A stretch of DNA of 64,000 nucleotides, from positions 124,001 through 188,000 of the forward strand of contig NZ_CP033460.1 of the NCBI RefSeq assembly GCF_003718735.1, written 5' to 3'. A program made the translations under genes and the position numbers. The notes beneath the pieces are model-generated. The model had not been told where the DNA came from, made no database searches, and saw nothing but the letters and a program-made list of their open reading frames with translations. This DNA is from Staphylococcus debuckii. GTDB taxonomy: Bacteria > Bacillota > Bacilli > Staphylococcales > Staphylococcaceae. Of the stretch, positions 1 to 8,130 are shown in pieces; position 1 is the first letter of the stretch, and every line of letters starts with the position of its first letter.

Positions 1-98
1 AATTTCCACATGGCACCGAGTCCGATTGCGGAGCCCGCGCTCGCTAAAATAAAGCCAGTTGACGTTTTCCATTGTGATTGTTTAGACACTTCGTTCAT
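1..98 (-). CDS. Sodium-dependent transporter (NSS/SNF family), N-terminal fragment
   Basis: Only the first 32 codons are present; the rest lies beyond the left edge. The translation runs MNEVSKQSQWKTSTGF and then ILASAGSAIGLGAMWK. The GFILASAGSAIGLGAMWKF stretch is the hallmark first membrane helix of bacterial neurotransmitter:sodium symporters, where backbone atoms near the unwound AIGLG segment bind sodium and substrate. Members import amino acids or related solutes using the sodium gradient. The ATG at 98 follows a purine-rich GAGAGAAAAGG site. The substrate cannot be told from this fragment. Confidence 0.85.
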   Translation of the reverse strand, partial: MNEVSKQSQWKTSTGFILASAGSAIGLGAMWK

Positions 99-267
99 CC
101 TTTTCTCTCTGTATGTTATATCGCATTAGAGTTGAATTAATACTAGAATTAAACCGTTCTAATTGTGAATTGCATAATTTTAAAAAGTTAAATGAGTAAT
201 GTTTTTGATGTTTACTTTAAAGCGTTAAAGCGTTTAAGTAATTAAGTAAACTATATCACAATTTCAG

Positions 268-393
268 CTATTCAGCAACTGCGCTTTTCGCTTCTGTGTC
301 CTCTTTCTTCCTGTCATCACAGGGTTCAAACAAAATAAAAGAGATTGCGCCGTAGTATTCGGCCAACCTCCATGTGCTTAATCTATATGAAAT
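268..393 (-). pseudogene. Possible C-terminal remnant of a membrane protein
   Basis: Downstream of the TetR gene, on the same strand, an open stretch without a start codon ends at a TAG (268-270). It reads ...LAEYYGAISFILFEP and then DDRKKEDTEAKSAVAE, a hydrophobic segment followed by a charged tail like the end of a transporter. GC content is higher than in the surrounding intergenic DNA. I infer a decayed 3' end, possibly of an efflux pump once controlled by the adjacent TetR protein. It could also be chance; there is no start codon or ribosome site. Confidence 0.25.
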
Positions 394-405
394 TAATACT
401 CTGTT

Positions 406-996
406 TTATTGATTATCTTTTACAGTTTCATTCAATTCAAATAATAAATCTAACATGTTTGCGACGTCTAATTTTAAAGTTTTACGACGATAGCTGAGTT
501 CATCGAAATAATTAATAAACGTTGTACGGATAAATCCGCTTTCCATGACGCCCAATACTAATTCACGATATTCTTTAAAGGAAACTTCAATGTCATTTGT
601 TTCATAGTAACGTTTAAAAACGTCATCTAATTTCTCATGCAAACCTGAAACGCCTTCATATAACTCTTCTTTAAATTCATCTGGCGCTTGCGTAAATTGC
701 AAATACAAACGTAAATAATTAATATCTGTTTTAAATACAGTATCCAAGATAAATTGTTTTAAATTACCTAAAGTCAATGTGGAAGCGCTTTTATTTTTCT
801 GTACTTTAATCACGCGGTCGAAATAATCAATACAACGTTGGGTACACTCACGATAAATTGCGGCTTTACTCGGGAAATAATAATATAAGCTTGCTTTCTT
901 TATATCTACACTTTTAGCTAATTCATCTAATGTACAGCCGAAATAACTTTTCTGTGCAAACAATTCAATTGCATTATCTATAATTTCAGTTCTCAA
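406..996 (-). CDS. TetR/AcrR-family transcriptional regulator, IcaR-like
   Basis: The 196-residue product has an N-terminal TetR helix-turn-helix: IIDNAIELFAQKSYFGCTLDELA followed by the recognition-helix signature KKASLYYYFPSK. The remainder is a helical ligand/dimer domain. Overall sequence and length (IcaR is about 185 residues) recall staphylococcal IcaR, repressor of the ica adhesin operon, but no icaADBC genes are in the window, so the target is unknown. I chose the TTG at 996 because GGGGGAAG lies 6 bases upstream; the longer ATG form starting at 1065 would add 23 residues before the HTH and has no ribosome site. Divergent from nothing on its 5' side; the next gene upstream is transcribed the same way. 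Confidence 0.85.
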   Translation of the reverse strand: MRTEIIDNAIELFAQKSYFGCTLDELAKSVDIKKASLYYYFPSKAAIYRECTQRCIDYFDRVIKVQKNKSASTLTLGNLKQFILDTVFKTDINYLRLYLQFTQAPDEFKEELYEGVSGLHEKLDDVFKRYYETNDIEVSFKEYRELVLGVMESGFIRTTFINYFDELSYRRKTLKLDVANMLDLLFELNETVKDNQ

Positions 997-1267
997 TACG
1001 GACTTCCCCCACTCTTCTTTCGATTTCGAAATGACACTTGTCTCAATTCTATCATGTTTACACAAAAATATTACTATTATTATAAAAATTCCATTAAAAT
1101 ACGAAATTCTTTATTCATTCATTAACTTAACTCAATAATTTTGTAACTACGACTTCACATTGAATAACGACATAAATTAAATGTATCTAAAAAATAGATT
1201 GTTTATCACTATTTTTATATATATTACGCTATTTAGAGTATCCTTGTAAATTATTTTTACGCAATTA

Positions 1268-2002
1268 TTACGCTTTACACATAAAATCCACAATTCTTTC
1301 AATAATAGCTGTTTTATCTGGGCTGTGTGGCATAAGATGTCCTGCATTTTCAAAGCATTCGACCGTTTTATCTTGCACGTTTGACAATTGCGCTTCTATT
1401 TTAAAGGCACTCTCACGATAAGACGGTTCATCTTTTCCGCCGTATAATAATAACGCCGGTGCATGAATCTTATCTAATTGCTGCATCGTTTGATCCGTAA
1501 ATCCTTCAAACCGAATTGCTCCCGAACGATACTCCGGCACATGCGCCATTTCTTCAGCCTGTTCTTCTGCTGTACATAAAATATAATGCTGCAAACGCTC
1601 GCCATAAGCAGTCAAACGTTCCAACACACCCGCTTCTTTCTTCTCATAAGGAATAGACATGCCTACTACTCGACCGATTTCGAACCGCTCAGCCAATTTC
1701 AGAGAAAAGATACCGCCTAACGACACACCGATTGCATCAATCTGCTCATAACCTTCATTGCGCAAAAACTGATACGCTGCCTCAACGTCCTTCCACCAAT
1801 CCAAAATATCATGGCGCACAAATTCAGACACCGGTAAACCATGCCCCGAATAACAAGGCGCATAACACGTAAAGCCTTCCTCATTTAAAGTTTCAGCAAT
1901 CGCTTTGATATCCTGGACCGTACCCGTAAACGAATGCAACAGCAACACCGCACGTTCGTCGCCCTTCAAATAAAGATCCTTTGGTGCTTTGACATTCAAC
2001 AT
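1268..2002 (-). CDS. Alpha/beta-hydrolase, carboxylesterase (Est30-like)
   Basis: A 244-residue cytoplasmic serine hydrolase that probably cleaves short-chain carboxylic esters. The fold markers are in order: oxyanion loop LLLHSFTGT near residue 25, DWWKDVEAAYQFL, nucleophile elbow GVSLGG (Ser near residue 93), acid in GGKDEP and catalytic His in AGHLMPH close to the end. The arrangement closely follows Geobacillus Est30. The ATG at 2002 has GGGAGTGG 8 bases upstream, so the longer form beginning at 2071 is rejected. Monocistronic by appearance; no neighbour suggests a physiological substrate. Confidence 0.87.
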   Translation of the reverse strand: MLNVKAPKDLYLKGDERAVLLLHSFTGTVQDIKAIAETLNEEGFTCYAPCYSGHGLPVSEFVRHDILDWWKDVEAAYQFLRNEGYEQIDAIGVSLGGIFSLKLAERFEIGRVVGMSIPYEKKEAGVLERLTAYGERLQHYILCTAEEQAEEMAHVPEYRSGAIRFEGFTDQTMQQLDKIHAPALLLYGGKDEPSYRESAFKIEAQLSNVQDKTVECFENAGHLMPHSPDKTAIIERIVDFMCKA

Positions 2003-2186
2003 AAAAATCCACTCCCGAGTATTCTTATCTGTTATTGTACAACCTTTTCGGAAGTTCCACCAACCTGCCACCTTACAATCTTTTTTCAGAAAAAGAGTAC
2101 TTGAAAGCGACTGACCACTTAAAAGATACTCTTAACTTTAATATGGATGCGACATCGCCTGTTCTTCCTGGCGAATGCGTAGATAT

Positions 2187-2235
2187 AAAATAAAAAAACC
2201 GTATGTATTTATGAGGACAGGGATATGATCATCAT
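2187..2235 (-). terminator. Long hairpin and T-tract, minus strand
   Basis: Read on the minus strand, CCGTATG pairs with CATACGG around an inner imperfect stem (CTTATGATGA with TCCTCATAA), followed directly by TTTTTTT. No annotated minus-strand gene lies upstream for some 20 kb of the same transcript direction before the DJ-1 gene on the other strand, so it probably ends a small RNA. Confidence 0.6.
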
Positions 2236-2600
2236 AAGAGCATACGGCAAAGAATTGAGAAATTTCGAAGTGACGTCTTGGGAGTTGTACGAGTCATTCT
2301 CAATTTTATTTAACTGAGAGAGATATTATTCTATTAGGAGAATATTGTGACTGTTATCAAGCGATGCTCGATATTCTTTATGAAGTGAAGGAATAATATC
2401 TACCTGTGAAAAACTTACGCTGTCGATAATACGCTTAATCTCTGATACAGATGAAAATACTGAGGTGGTTTCTAGATGAGAAGTTGATTCAATAGATGTA
2501 ATAACTGTTCTGTTGCAAGACTATGATGTAAGTTCTTGATGATTTCTGTGTATACGGATGTTCAACTTTGTTTATCAACACCATTTATTTTACTCGCAAT
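2187..2600 (-). ncRNA. Candidate small RNA in the 2.0-2.8 kb intergenic region
   Basis: The 780-base gap between the esterase and the DJ-1 gene holds no convincing ORF. On the minus strand it ends in a strong intrinsic terminator and contains further stem-forming stretches (e.g. CTCAGTTAAATAAAATTGAG near 2315-2335). The 5' end is unknown and I cannot place a good promoter. Family unknown; it does not show tmRNA, RNase P or RsaE signatures that I can recognise. The AT-rich block 2620-2690 with repeated AAGTTAA-type words may hold promoters or operators. Confidence 0.3.
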
Positions 2601-2784
2601 TCTCATCGATGCCCATTAATTAAAGTTAAATAAAAAATTAAATATAGTTAATAATTTAAATTTAAAGTTAACTAAACCGAGTGGATTAATATCCTTTTGA
2701 AACTGCAGAAGTGCATATCACATAGGTTTGAGGGTAAGAATACTATATAATGAATATACTTATTGAAAGTATGGAGGGATGACC

Positions 2785-3477
2785 GTGGTTAAGAAAGTTT
2801 TAATCGTTAATACAAGTACGGATCACTTTGCAGATTCAGATGTTCCAACAGGATTATGGTTAGGAGAACTTGTCCACTTCTATGATCTATTGCACCAAAA
2901 CCACGTACAAATTGATATCGTGAATACAAAAGGTGGTTTAACACCGATTGATCCCGTGAGTACGTCACGTTTTATGTTAGATAAACTTACTAAGAAATAT
3001 TTAAATGATGATACATTTATGACACTATTGAAAAATTCACCTTCTATTAAAGAAGTCGCACCTACCGATTATAATGCGGTTTATTTCACAGGCGGTCATG
3101 GTGTAATGTATGATTTCCCAGGAAATCCAGATATTCAGCGCGTTATTGCAGCTGTCAGAGAAAATGGCGGCGTTGTTTCAGCTGTATGTCATGGTATTTG
3201 TGCTTTTCTCGACTTCAAAGGCCGTGATGGACGTTACTATGTCGATGGCAAACGTTTAACAGGCTTCTCTAATATAGAAGAAAAATTAGCAAACCGTAAA
3301 AAATTAGTACCTTTTATGTTAGAAACTAAATTAAAAAATGAAGCCGCAGACTACAGTAGAGGTTTCTTGCCGTTTCGTCCTTACGTCGTGCAAGACGGCC
3401 ACCTTGTTACAGGTCAAAATCCACAATCGCCTAAAGGGGTCGCTGAAAAAGTATTAGAATTACTGAATGTGAAATAA
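2785..3477 (+). CDS. DJ-1/PfpI-family protein, Hsp31-like glyoxalase III/chaperone
   Basis: A 230-residue type 1 glutamine-amidotransferase-like protein. The nucleophile elbow AVCHGICAF carries the reactive cysteine (near residue 136), the acidic residue sits in the early P-W-x-x-E region as TGLWLGE, and the FTGGHGVMYDFP loop is typical of Hsp31/HchA. These proteins convert methylglyoxal to lactate and protect proteins from glycation or heat. The GTG at 2785 is preferred: GGAGGG ends 6 bases before it, whereas the ATG at 2779 abuts the ribosome site. It is followed by a strong terminator, so it is a single-gene unit. Confidence 0.85.
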   Translation: MVKKVLIVNTSTDHFADSDVPTGLWLGELVHFYDLLHQNHVQIDIVNTKGGLTPIDPVSTSRFMLDKLTKKYLNDDTFMTLLKNSPSIKEVAPTDYNAVYFTGGHGVMYDFPGNPDIQRVIAAVRENGGVVSAVCHGICAFLDFKGRDGRYYVDGKRLTGFSNIEEKLANRKKLVPFMLETKLKNEAADYSRGFLPFRPYVVQDGHLVTGQNPQSPKGVAEKVLELLNVK

Positions 3478-3502
3478 GTAACCTTAAAAATAAAAACCGC
3501 GC

Positions 3503-3545
3503 CGGCAGGGCTCAAAACTTTCGTTTTGAGCCCTGCCGTTTTTTT
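3503..3545 (+). terminator. Rho-independent terminator after the DJ-1 gene
   Basis: Perfect 16-bp stem CGGCAGGGCTCAAAAC / GTTTTGAGCCCTGCCG with a TTTC loop, followed by seven T. Confidence 0.95.
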
Positions 3546-3634
3546 ATCATCGAAAATCTTCACAAAACCTCTGAAAAAAATATCCTCTCAAGCTTGTGCC
3601 CACTCTCCCATCTTTTCTTTTTCAAAAATGAAGA

Positions 3635-3669
3635 GGCTTTAAAACACGTTGTCCTAGGGGCCAACGTGT
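3635..3669 (+). promoter_or_regulatory. Leader hairpin upstream of a small ORF
   Basis: ACACGTTG pairs with CAACGTGT around a 10-base CCTAGGGG-containing loop, followed by CCGGCC and, 20 bases on, AAGGAGG. It could be a leader structure influencing the small ORF or the operon from 3863. No known riboswitch class is recognised. Confidence 0.3.
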
Positions 3670-3708
3670 AGATCCGGCCACGAATTTAAATAAGGAGGTC
3701 GGTTGGAC

Positions 3709-3852
3709 ATGAGATGTCTTTATCGAAAGAAAAATTTAAAAGTAAATTGTTTGAAACCCTATTGCAATAAGTATTATAGCGAATTTCAAAATTCTCGCCA
3801 AAGTGACGCTTCGTGCCTATATCTCTTTTGTATCATAGTGTTAGCGGATTGA
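3709..3852 (+). CDS. Possible 47-residue Cys-containing small protein
   Basis: The ATG lies 10 bases after a perfect AAGGAGG. The peptide begins MRCLYRKKNLKVNCLKPYCN, has five cysteines and ends in a short hydrophobic run before TGA, directly upstream of the regulator gene at 3863. It resembles no family I know and could be a translated leader peptide of the downstream operon. The ribosome site is the only real support; composition is not clearly coding. Confidence 0.3.
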   Translation: MRCLYRKKNLKVNCLKPYCNKYYSEFQNSRQSDASCLYLFCIIVLAD

Positions 3853-3862
3853 GGTGAGGATT

Positions 3863-4387
3863 ATGGAACAGGCATATCGCATTTTAAATATTTACACAAG
3901 GCTGGTGCAGCGTCAGACGGTGAATAAATCTGATTTGGCTGAACGCTTTGATGTGAATAAACGTACAATTCAACGTGATATTGATAATTTAAGGAATTAT
4001 TTGTATGAGAATGGATCTTGGCAGACGCAGATTTTATATGATGCTAAAGCTGAGAGTTATTATCTCAATCGTCCTGATTTAATTAATCCTAAAACCTTTC
4101 GTCATTATCCTAAAATCTCTGTCACCTTTGAAATGACATTGGAAGTTTTTGATAAACTCCGCCCTTATTACACCTCAGAACTATTACAACAAGAAGCAGA
4201 CGATGTAGTTCTTGTTCGGATGCAGATACCCGAACCGAACGCACTTTCTCTCGTCTTTATTTACCATTCTCGCATTCGAGTTATTGAACCTGCTTCTCTG
4301 CTTCATAAGGTCATCGACGCGATGTTAGAGATGCAAAAAACGTATTTAAATCAAGAAATCAAAACAAATTCAGGAGGCACAACTTGA
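3863..4387 (+). CDS. HTH (DeoR/YafY-type) regulator lacking the WYL domain
   Basis: The 174-residue protein starts with a winged HTH of the HTH_11 type: AYRILNIYTRLVQRQTVNKS, then DLAERFDVNKRTIQRDIDNL. After residue 70 it goes straight to a region (PKISVTFEMTLEVFDKLRPYY ... SRIRVIEPASLLHKVIDAMLEMQKTY) that looks like the C-terminal WCX extension of WYL regulators. The ligand-sensing WYL domain that normally lies between, in proteins of about 300 residues, is absent. ATG at 3863 follows GAGGTGAGG. It overlaps the next gene by 4 bases, so it probably controls this operon. Confidence 0.7.
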   Translation: MEQAYRILNIYTRLVQRQTVNKSDLAERFDVNKRTIQRDIDNLRNYLYENGSWQTQILYDAKAESYYLNRPDLINPKTFRHYPKISVTFEMTLEVFDKLRPYYTSELLQQEADDVVLVRMQIPEPNALSLVFIYHSRIRVIEPASLLHKVIDAMLEMQKTYLNQEIKTNSGGTT

Positions 4388-5241
4388 AAAAATTAATCCC
4401 TGCACTTTTGATTGCAGCTCCGCTTCTTATAGCGGGTTGTGGTCAAAGTAATAGTGACGAAAATGACCAAAAGCACAGTGACAAATCAACTACTGCAACT
4501 ACTTCTGATTCTGAAAATAAGAGTGAACAAACAACCCAGAAGCATTATAAAGAAATTACACTTTCAGATATATTTGCAGATGGGAAACCGCACATTCTCT
4601 ATCGAGCAAGTCCTGGAGTCGAAACAGGCGGAGAAGATGATAAACATCAACCAGTTAAAGTAAACACTAATTCACTCAATGAGGCTTCAGTCAGCCAAGT
4701 GATTTACGTAAAGAATAACCAAGCACGTCAATTTTTCGTCTATAGTAATGATGATTTAAGACTAGGAAAGTTCTTAAAAACCAGTCCTGATGAAGTATTA
4801 AAGAAAATGGATCATTTAGCTGAAATAGAGAAAAAAGACAGCGATAATATGAATCCTTTAGTGACTACCATTGACAATTTTACTAAGATTGAAAAATTTA
4901 TCTATCAAAAAAATCATAAAGTCGAGGGGAACGGTTATAACTTCTCACCAGCAACAGACGGCACCTTAGAAATGGAACCGGAAAATCCTAATTTAAAATT
5001 ACGCACTAAAGAATTCAAACCTGATTTCACAGCTAAAGTTAAGCCTTTTGAATATAAAGGCAAAACTTATGCAGGTATCTCTCCATACGATGGTGAAATT
5101 TTGATAACTGAAGTACCTGCAGACACTGAAATAGAGTTAGAAACTAAAAAAGATAAAGAAATGCATGTCATTGATTATAAAGATTCTGAAAGCGGAAAAA
5201 TGGAAGCTGATGAAAAAGAAAAAGAATTCGATAACTTATAA
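4384..5241 (+). CDS. Putative cell-envelope lipoprotein
   Basis: A 285-residue lipoprotein with signal peptide MKKLIPALLIAAPLLIAGC; the lipobox cysteine is residue 19. A Ser/Thr/Glu/Lys-rich linker (20-60) precedes a globular domain. The domain segment DIFADGKPHILYRASPGVET and SQVIYVKNNQARQFF parallels DIINDEHEHVIWATGGGGEH and SQIIFTKNGKIKSIP in the lipoprotein at 5795, so the two are paralogues. TTG start, with GGAGG 6 bases upstream and a 4-base overlap with the regulator. Function unknown; the operon suggests an envelope-stress or surface role. Confidence 0.75.
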   Translation: MKKLIPALLIAAPLLIAGCGQSNSDENDQKHSDKSTTATTSDSENKSEQTTQKHYKEITLSDIFADGKPHILYRASPGVETGGEDDKHQPVKVNTNSLNEASVSQVIYVKNNQARQFFVYSNDDLRLGKFLKTSPDEVLKKMDHLAEIEKKDSDNMNPLVTTIDNFTKIEKFIYQKNHKVEGNGYNFSPATDGTLEMEPENPNLKLRTKEFKPDFTAKVKPFEYKGKTYAGISPYDGEILITEVPADTEIELETKKDKEMHVIDYKDSESGKMEADEKEKEFDNL

Positions 5242-5255
5242 GGAGGTTACTCATC

Positions 5256-5798
5256 ATGTATTGCAATAAATGCGGAGCTAAATTAAATTCAAATGATGCC
5301 TTTTGCGCTCGGTGTGGAGCGCCAATCGCATCTAATAAACAAACGGCAACATCTTCTGTTTCTTCTGAACTAAATATTTGGCAGAATTACCAAGCTTTTT
5401 GGCGAAATTTTATTAATTTTAAAGGCTACACAAAACGAACACCTTTTTGGGTGAGTACGATTATAAATATCCTGATTACAACTCTATTAATGATTCTCGG
5501 TATTACTGGAAGAGACGAATTAACCGGGCAAGCGTCTCCGATATTATATGTAGCGATTTTCTTTATCATCGCAACCCTCTGTCCCCAACTCGCAATCACA
5601 TTTCGACGTTTCAACGATGTAAAGAAACGCAAATGGAGCATTTGGGTAAGTCTTATTTTACCTATTGAGCCATTTTTTGAAGTATCTAGCGGTGCAGGAA
5701 ACCCTATCGCATCGCTGCTCTTATTAGTAACAATCGGTTTATTTATCTACAATTTCACCATTTTAATTTCACCATCAAAGGAGCGTGCTCAACAATGA
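5256..5798 (+). CDS. Zinc-ribbon plus DUF805-like membrane protein
   Basis: The 180-residue protein opens with a zinc ribbon, MYCNKCGAKLNSNDAFCARC (two CxxC pairs). A soluble linker leads to a domain that looks like DUF805: NFINFKGYTKRTPFWVSTII, two to three more hydrophobic helices and the characteristic TFRRFNDVKKRKWSIWVSLI. Such proteins sit in the membrane with the zinc ribbon probably in the cytoplasm; no biochemical role is known. It has a good GGAGG site, follows the lipoprotein by 14 bases and overlaps the next ATG by 4 (ATGA). Confidence 0.8.
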   Translation: MYCNKCGAKLNSNDAFCARCGAPIASNKQTATSSVSSELNIWQNYQAFWRNFINFKGYTKRTPFWVSTIINILITTLLMILGITGRDELTGQASPILYVAIFFIIATLCPQLAITFRRFNDVKKRKWSIWVSLILPIEPFFEVSSGAGNPIASLLLLVTIGLFIYNFTILISPSKERAQQ

Positions 5799-6499
5799 AA
5801 AAGATATTTATGATTCTATTTGCACTTGTTTTAATTACGACTTTAACAGGGTGTGAAAAAGATTTTAAAGATAAAAAAGAAGTTTCGATTAAAGATATTA
5901 TCAACGATGAACACGAACATGTGATTTGGGCAACAGGCGGTGGCGGCGAGCATTCTGGATATGTTTCGCAAATTATTTTTACAAAGAACGGCAAAATCAA
6001 ATCCATTCCAATTAATCAATCAGCTGAAATGCCCACAACCTTCCTTGAAAGTAATACCCCTTCTGAATTAGAAGATAAATTGAAAAAAGAAGACGCTTCT
6101 AAGTATAAAGAAGCCAAATGGCAAGACCCCGCCTACATCGTGATTGAAAACAGCGACAATAAACCTCTTGTCACTATGATAATTAGCAATAAAAAAGGAA
6201 TGAAGGACCACGACACAAAATCCGTAGACCGTGTTATGGAAGATTTAAGTAACAACGAGGGTCACTTAATGTACACGGAAACGAGCAGCAGCGGTACTCA
6301 ATACCCTACAGACAAACCTAAAACTTATGGAACATTTACCTTCGATCCTTCTGTCGTGACTGGCAGTGATGATGCTGATAAATCATTAAGTTTCACTACT
6401 TTATTAGAAAAAGATCAGAAATTGGTTCCATTATCTAAAGACGATTTGAAAAACGATAAGAATGTCTATAACTTTAGTAGAAGCGAGCTTGAAAATTAA
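5795..6499 (+). CDS. Putative lipoprotein, paralogue of the 4384 product
   Basis: A 234-residue lipoprotein: MKKIFMILFALVLITTLTGC is the signal sequence with lipobox cysteine 20. The mature domain begins KDKKEVSIKDIINDEHEHVI and contains short segments matching the lipoprotein at 4384. The ATG overlaps the DUF805 stop (ATGA), implying translational coupling, and a terminator follows at once. Thus regulator, two related lipoproteins and a zinc-ribbon membrane protein form one transcript. No catalytic motif is visible. Confidence 0.75.
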   Translation: MKKIFMILFALVLITTLTGCEKDFKDKKEVSIKDIINDEHEHVIWATGGGGEHSGYVSQIIFTKNGKIKSIPINQSAEMPTTFLESNTPSELEDKLKKEDASKYKEAKWQDPAYIVIENSDNKPLVTMIISNKKGMKDHDTKSVDRVMEDLSNNEGHLMYTETSSSGTQYPTDKPKTYGTFTFDPSVVTGSDDADKSLSFTTLLEKDQKLVPLSKDDLKNDKNVYNFSRSELEN

Positions 6500-6515
6500 T
6501 ATATTAAATACAAAC

Positions 6516-6572
6516 AACCTAGGTAAAGTGGAATTTCAATTATTTCTCCACTCTCCTAGGTTTCTTTTTTTA
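6516..6572 (+). terminator. Operon terminator
   Basis: AACCTAGG ... AGTGGA / TCCACT ... CCTAGGTT long stem, then TTCTTTTTTT. It closes the 3863-6499 operon. Confidence 0.85.
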
Positions 6573-6594
6573 GGTGTACAAATTTTGCCACCTC

Positions 6595-7146
6595 TTAATC
6601 ATCGTGTTTAATTGCGGATGCTTGTACAAATTGCAATTCGTAAGTCGGATTTTCTGAGAAGTGGTTAAACATGTCTATTTTTCCGAATAATTCTAGATAT
6701 TTATATTTCTTACTTAAATTGTGTTTGTATTCCAATTCTACTTTCAAATCCGCTTCATAACCATTTTGTTTAATCGTTTCTGATAACTCATGAAATACTT
6801 CGTCGTTAATCGGCACTAAATACCATTCTTTGCTTGGCAAGATACTGACATATTTCTTTTGTAATACTTTATTCTCTGCCATGTGCTTGATTGTGATAAT
6901 GACTTCTTTAGCTGATCCGCCGCCTAAGTTATACAGTTTCAGGTAACGATTGCTTTCTTCACCATTAGTACTGATATTATAAAATTTCAAACGGCCGTCA
7001 TCTCTTTGTAAAAGGATTTGGTTGAAGCCGAGTGCTGGCACGAATGAAATGCGCATTTGATAGAGTTGTATTGAAACGGAAATGAGATAGAAACAAGCCA
7101 TAATGAAGGTACCGATTGAGCCCACTGCAGATATAATGTTAATCAT
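6595..7146 (-). CDS. Uncharacterised single-pass membrane protein
   Basis: The 183-residue protein has one N-terminal membrane segment (IISAVGSIGTFIMACFYLISVSI, residues 3-25) and then a mixed alpha/beta soluble part with segments such as YNLGGGSAKEVIITIKHMAE. A short N-terminal anchor with a short outside part suggests a cytoplasmic C-terminal domain. ATG at 7146 has GAGAGG 5 bases upstream. I do not recognise a named family. It converges on the lipoprotein operon and stands alone. Confidence 0.7.
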   Translation of the reverse strand: MINIISAVGSIGTFIMACFYLISVSIQLYQMRISFVPALGFNQILLQRDDGRLKFYNISTNGEESNRYLKLYNLGGGSAKEVIITIKHMAENKVLQKKYVSILPSKEWYLVPINDEVFHELSETIKQNGYEADLKVELEYKHNLSKKYKYLELFGKIDMFNHFSENPTYELQFVQASAIKHDD

Positions 7147-7267
7147 CCAATCCTCTCTTTCTAATGAGTTAAGGATTGTTATTGTAACGCATCTTTAAAT
7201 ACAGACAAAGTTATTAAATTTGAAATTAAAATAAATATTAATTTCATATAATTACAATTTTGTACTA

Positions 7268-7302
7268 CAAAAAAAGAAACGGGACATTATTTCGTCCCGC
7301 TT
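7268..7302 (-). terminator. Terminator of the PadR-HAAS-DUF4097 operon
   Basis: Minus strand: CGGGAC ... GTCCCG stem followed by TTTCTTTTTTT, just after the DUF4097 stop. Confidence 0.85.
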
Positions 7303-7314
7303 CTGTCATTAATA

Positions 7315-8130
7315 TTAATTAATTTCTACATAACCCGTATCTGTATCTACCTCAACTTTATATTTGCCTTGTCCATATTTTTCAGCTTTCAATTGAGGTT
7401 GGTTCACCCTTACTTCACTACCATTATCTTCATCAGTGTGGTTAATGAGTTTCGTATTTTGAGGAGGTTCTGTGTAATTCAATTCAATATCGCCAGTATC
7501 TGAGTCTGCTTTAATATTAGCATCTCCCTTAATTGAATTAATAGTAATGTCGCCAGTGTCACTTTCAGCTGTCACATCTTTGAAATGCGTTTTAGCCAAA
7601 TCGATATCTCCTGTATCATTGACTAGGTTCAACTGATTGATGTCACTATTTCTAAATTCAATATCTCCTGTACTTGCGTTAGCGGTGGCTTGTTTAGCTT
7701 TCAATCCTTTTACAGTAATGTCAGTTGAATCATTATATAATTCTACTGTTTCCAACATGCGGTCCGGCACTGTAATCGTAATGTCTGAAGCCTTGATATC
7801 ACCAATGTTGAAATTGATATTTGAGCCTTTATGTTTTTCTTTGACAATCAATGTACCATCTTTAATTTCACTTGTTACTTCTGTTTTCTTTTTATCTCCG
7901 CCTGCTGCTTCAACCTTAAAATGTTTACCACGTTGCACTTCAACATCAGCCAACTGACTATTTACTTTCAACTTTTTAATTGCAGCATCTTCTTTTTGAT
8001 AATCCTTTACGTAGTGGAGAGGCGTTCTTGGTTGATTTGCAATCTTTTTAGCTTCAAAAAAGGTTGCTGAGCCAAATCCGATGAACATGAGCAGCCCGAC
8101 TGTAAACAAAATGATTAATATTTTTTTCAT
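7315..8130 (-). CDS. DUF4097 beta-strand repeat protein, membrane anchored
   Basis: The 271-residue protein has an N-terminal membrane helix (MKKILIILFTVGLLMFIGFG) and an extracellular right-handed beta-helix-like domain. Short repeats of the type TGDIxLxxxxxxxVTAESDTGDITI recur from about residue 150 to 235, which is diagnostic of DUF4097 (YvlB/LiaG-like). Such proteins act in envelope-stress modules. The ATG at 8130 overlaps the upstream gene's stop (ATGA), indicating coupled translation; the longer ORF start is rejected. Confidence 0.85.
   Translation of the reverse strand: MKKILIILFTVGLLMFIGFGSATFFEAKKIANQPRTPLHYVKDYQKEDAAIKKLKVNSQLADVEVQRGKHFKVEAAGGDKKKTEVTSEIKDGTLIVKEKHKGSNINFNIGDIKASDITITVPDRMLETVELYNDSTDITVKGLKAKQATANASTGDIEFRNSDINQLNLVNDTGDIDLAKTHFKDVTAESDTGDITINSIKGDANIKADSDTGDIELNYTEPPQNTKLINHTDEDNGSEVRVNQPQLKAEKYGQGKYKVEVDTDTGYVEIN

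Noticed and set aside
406..996. ica biofilm locus
   Set aside because: Only an IcaR-like regulator is seen; none of icaADBC is in the window.
4439..4663. 74-codon ORF inside the lipoprotein gene
   Set aside because: Alternative-frame shadow with no ribosome site; the lipoprotein frame has signal peptide and overlap evidence.
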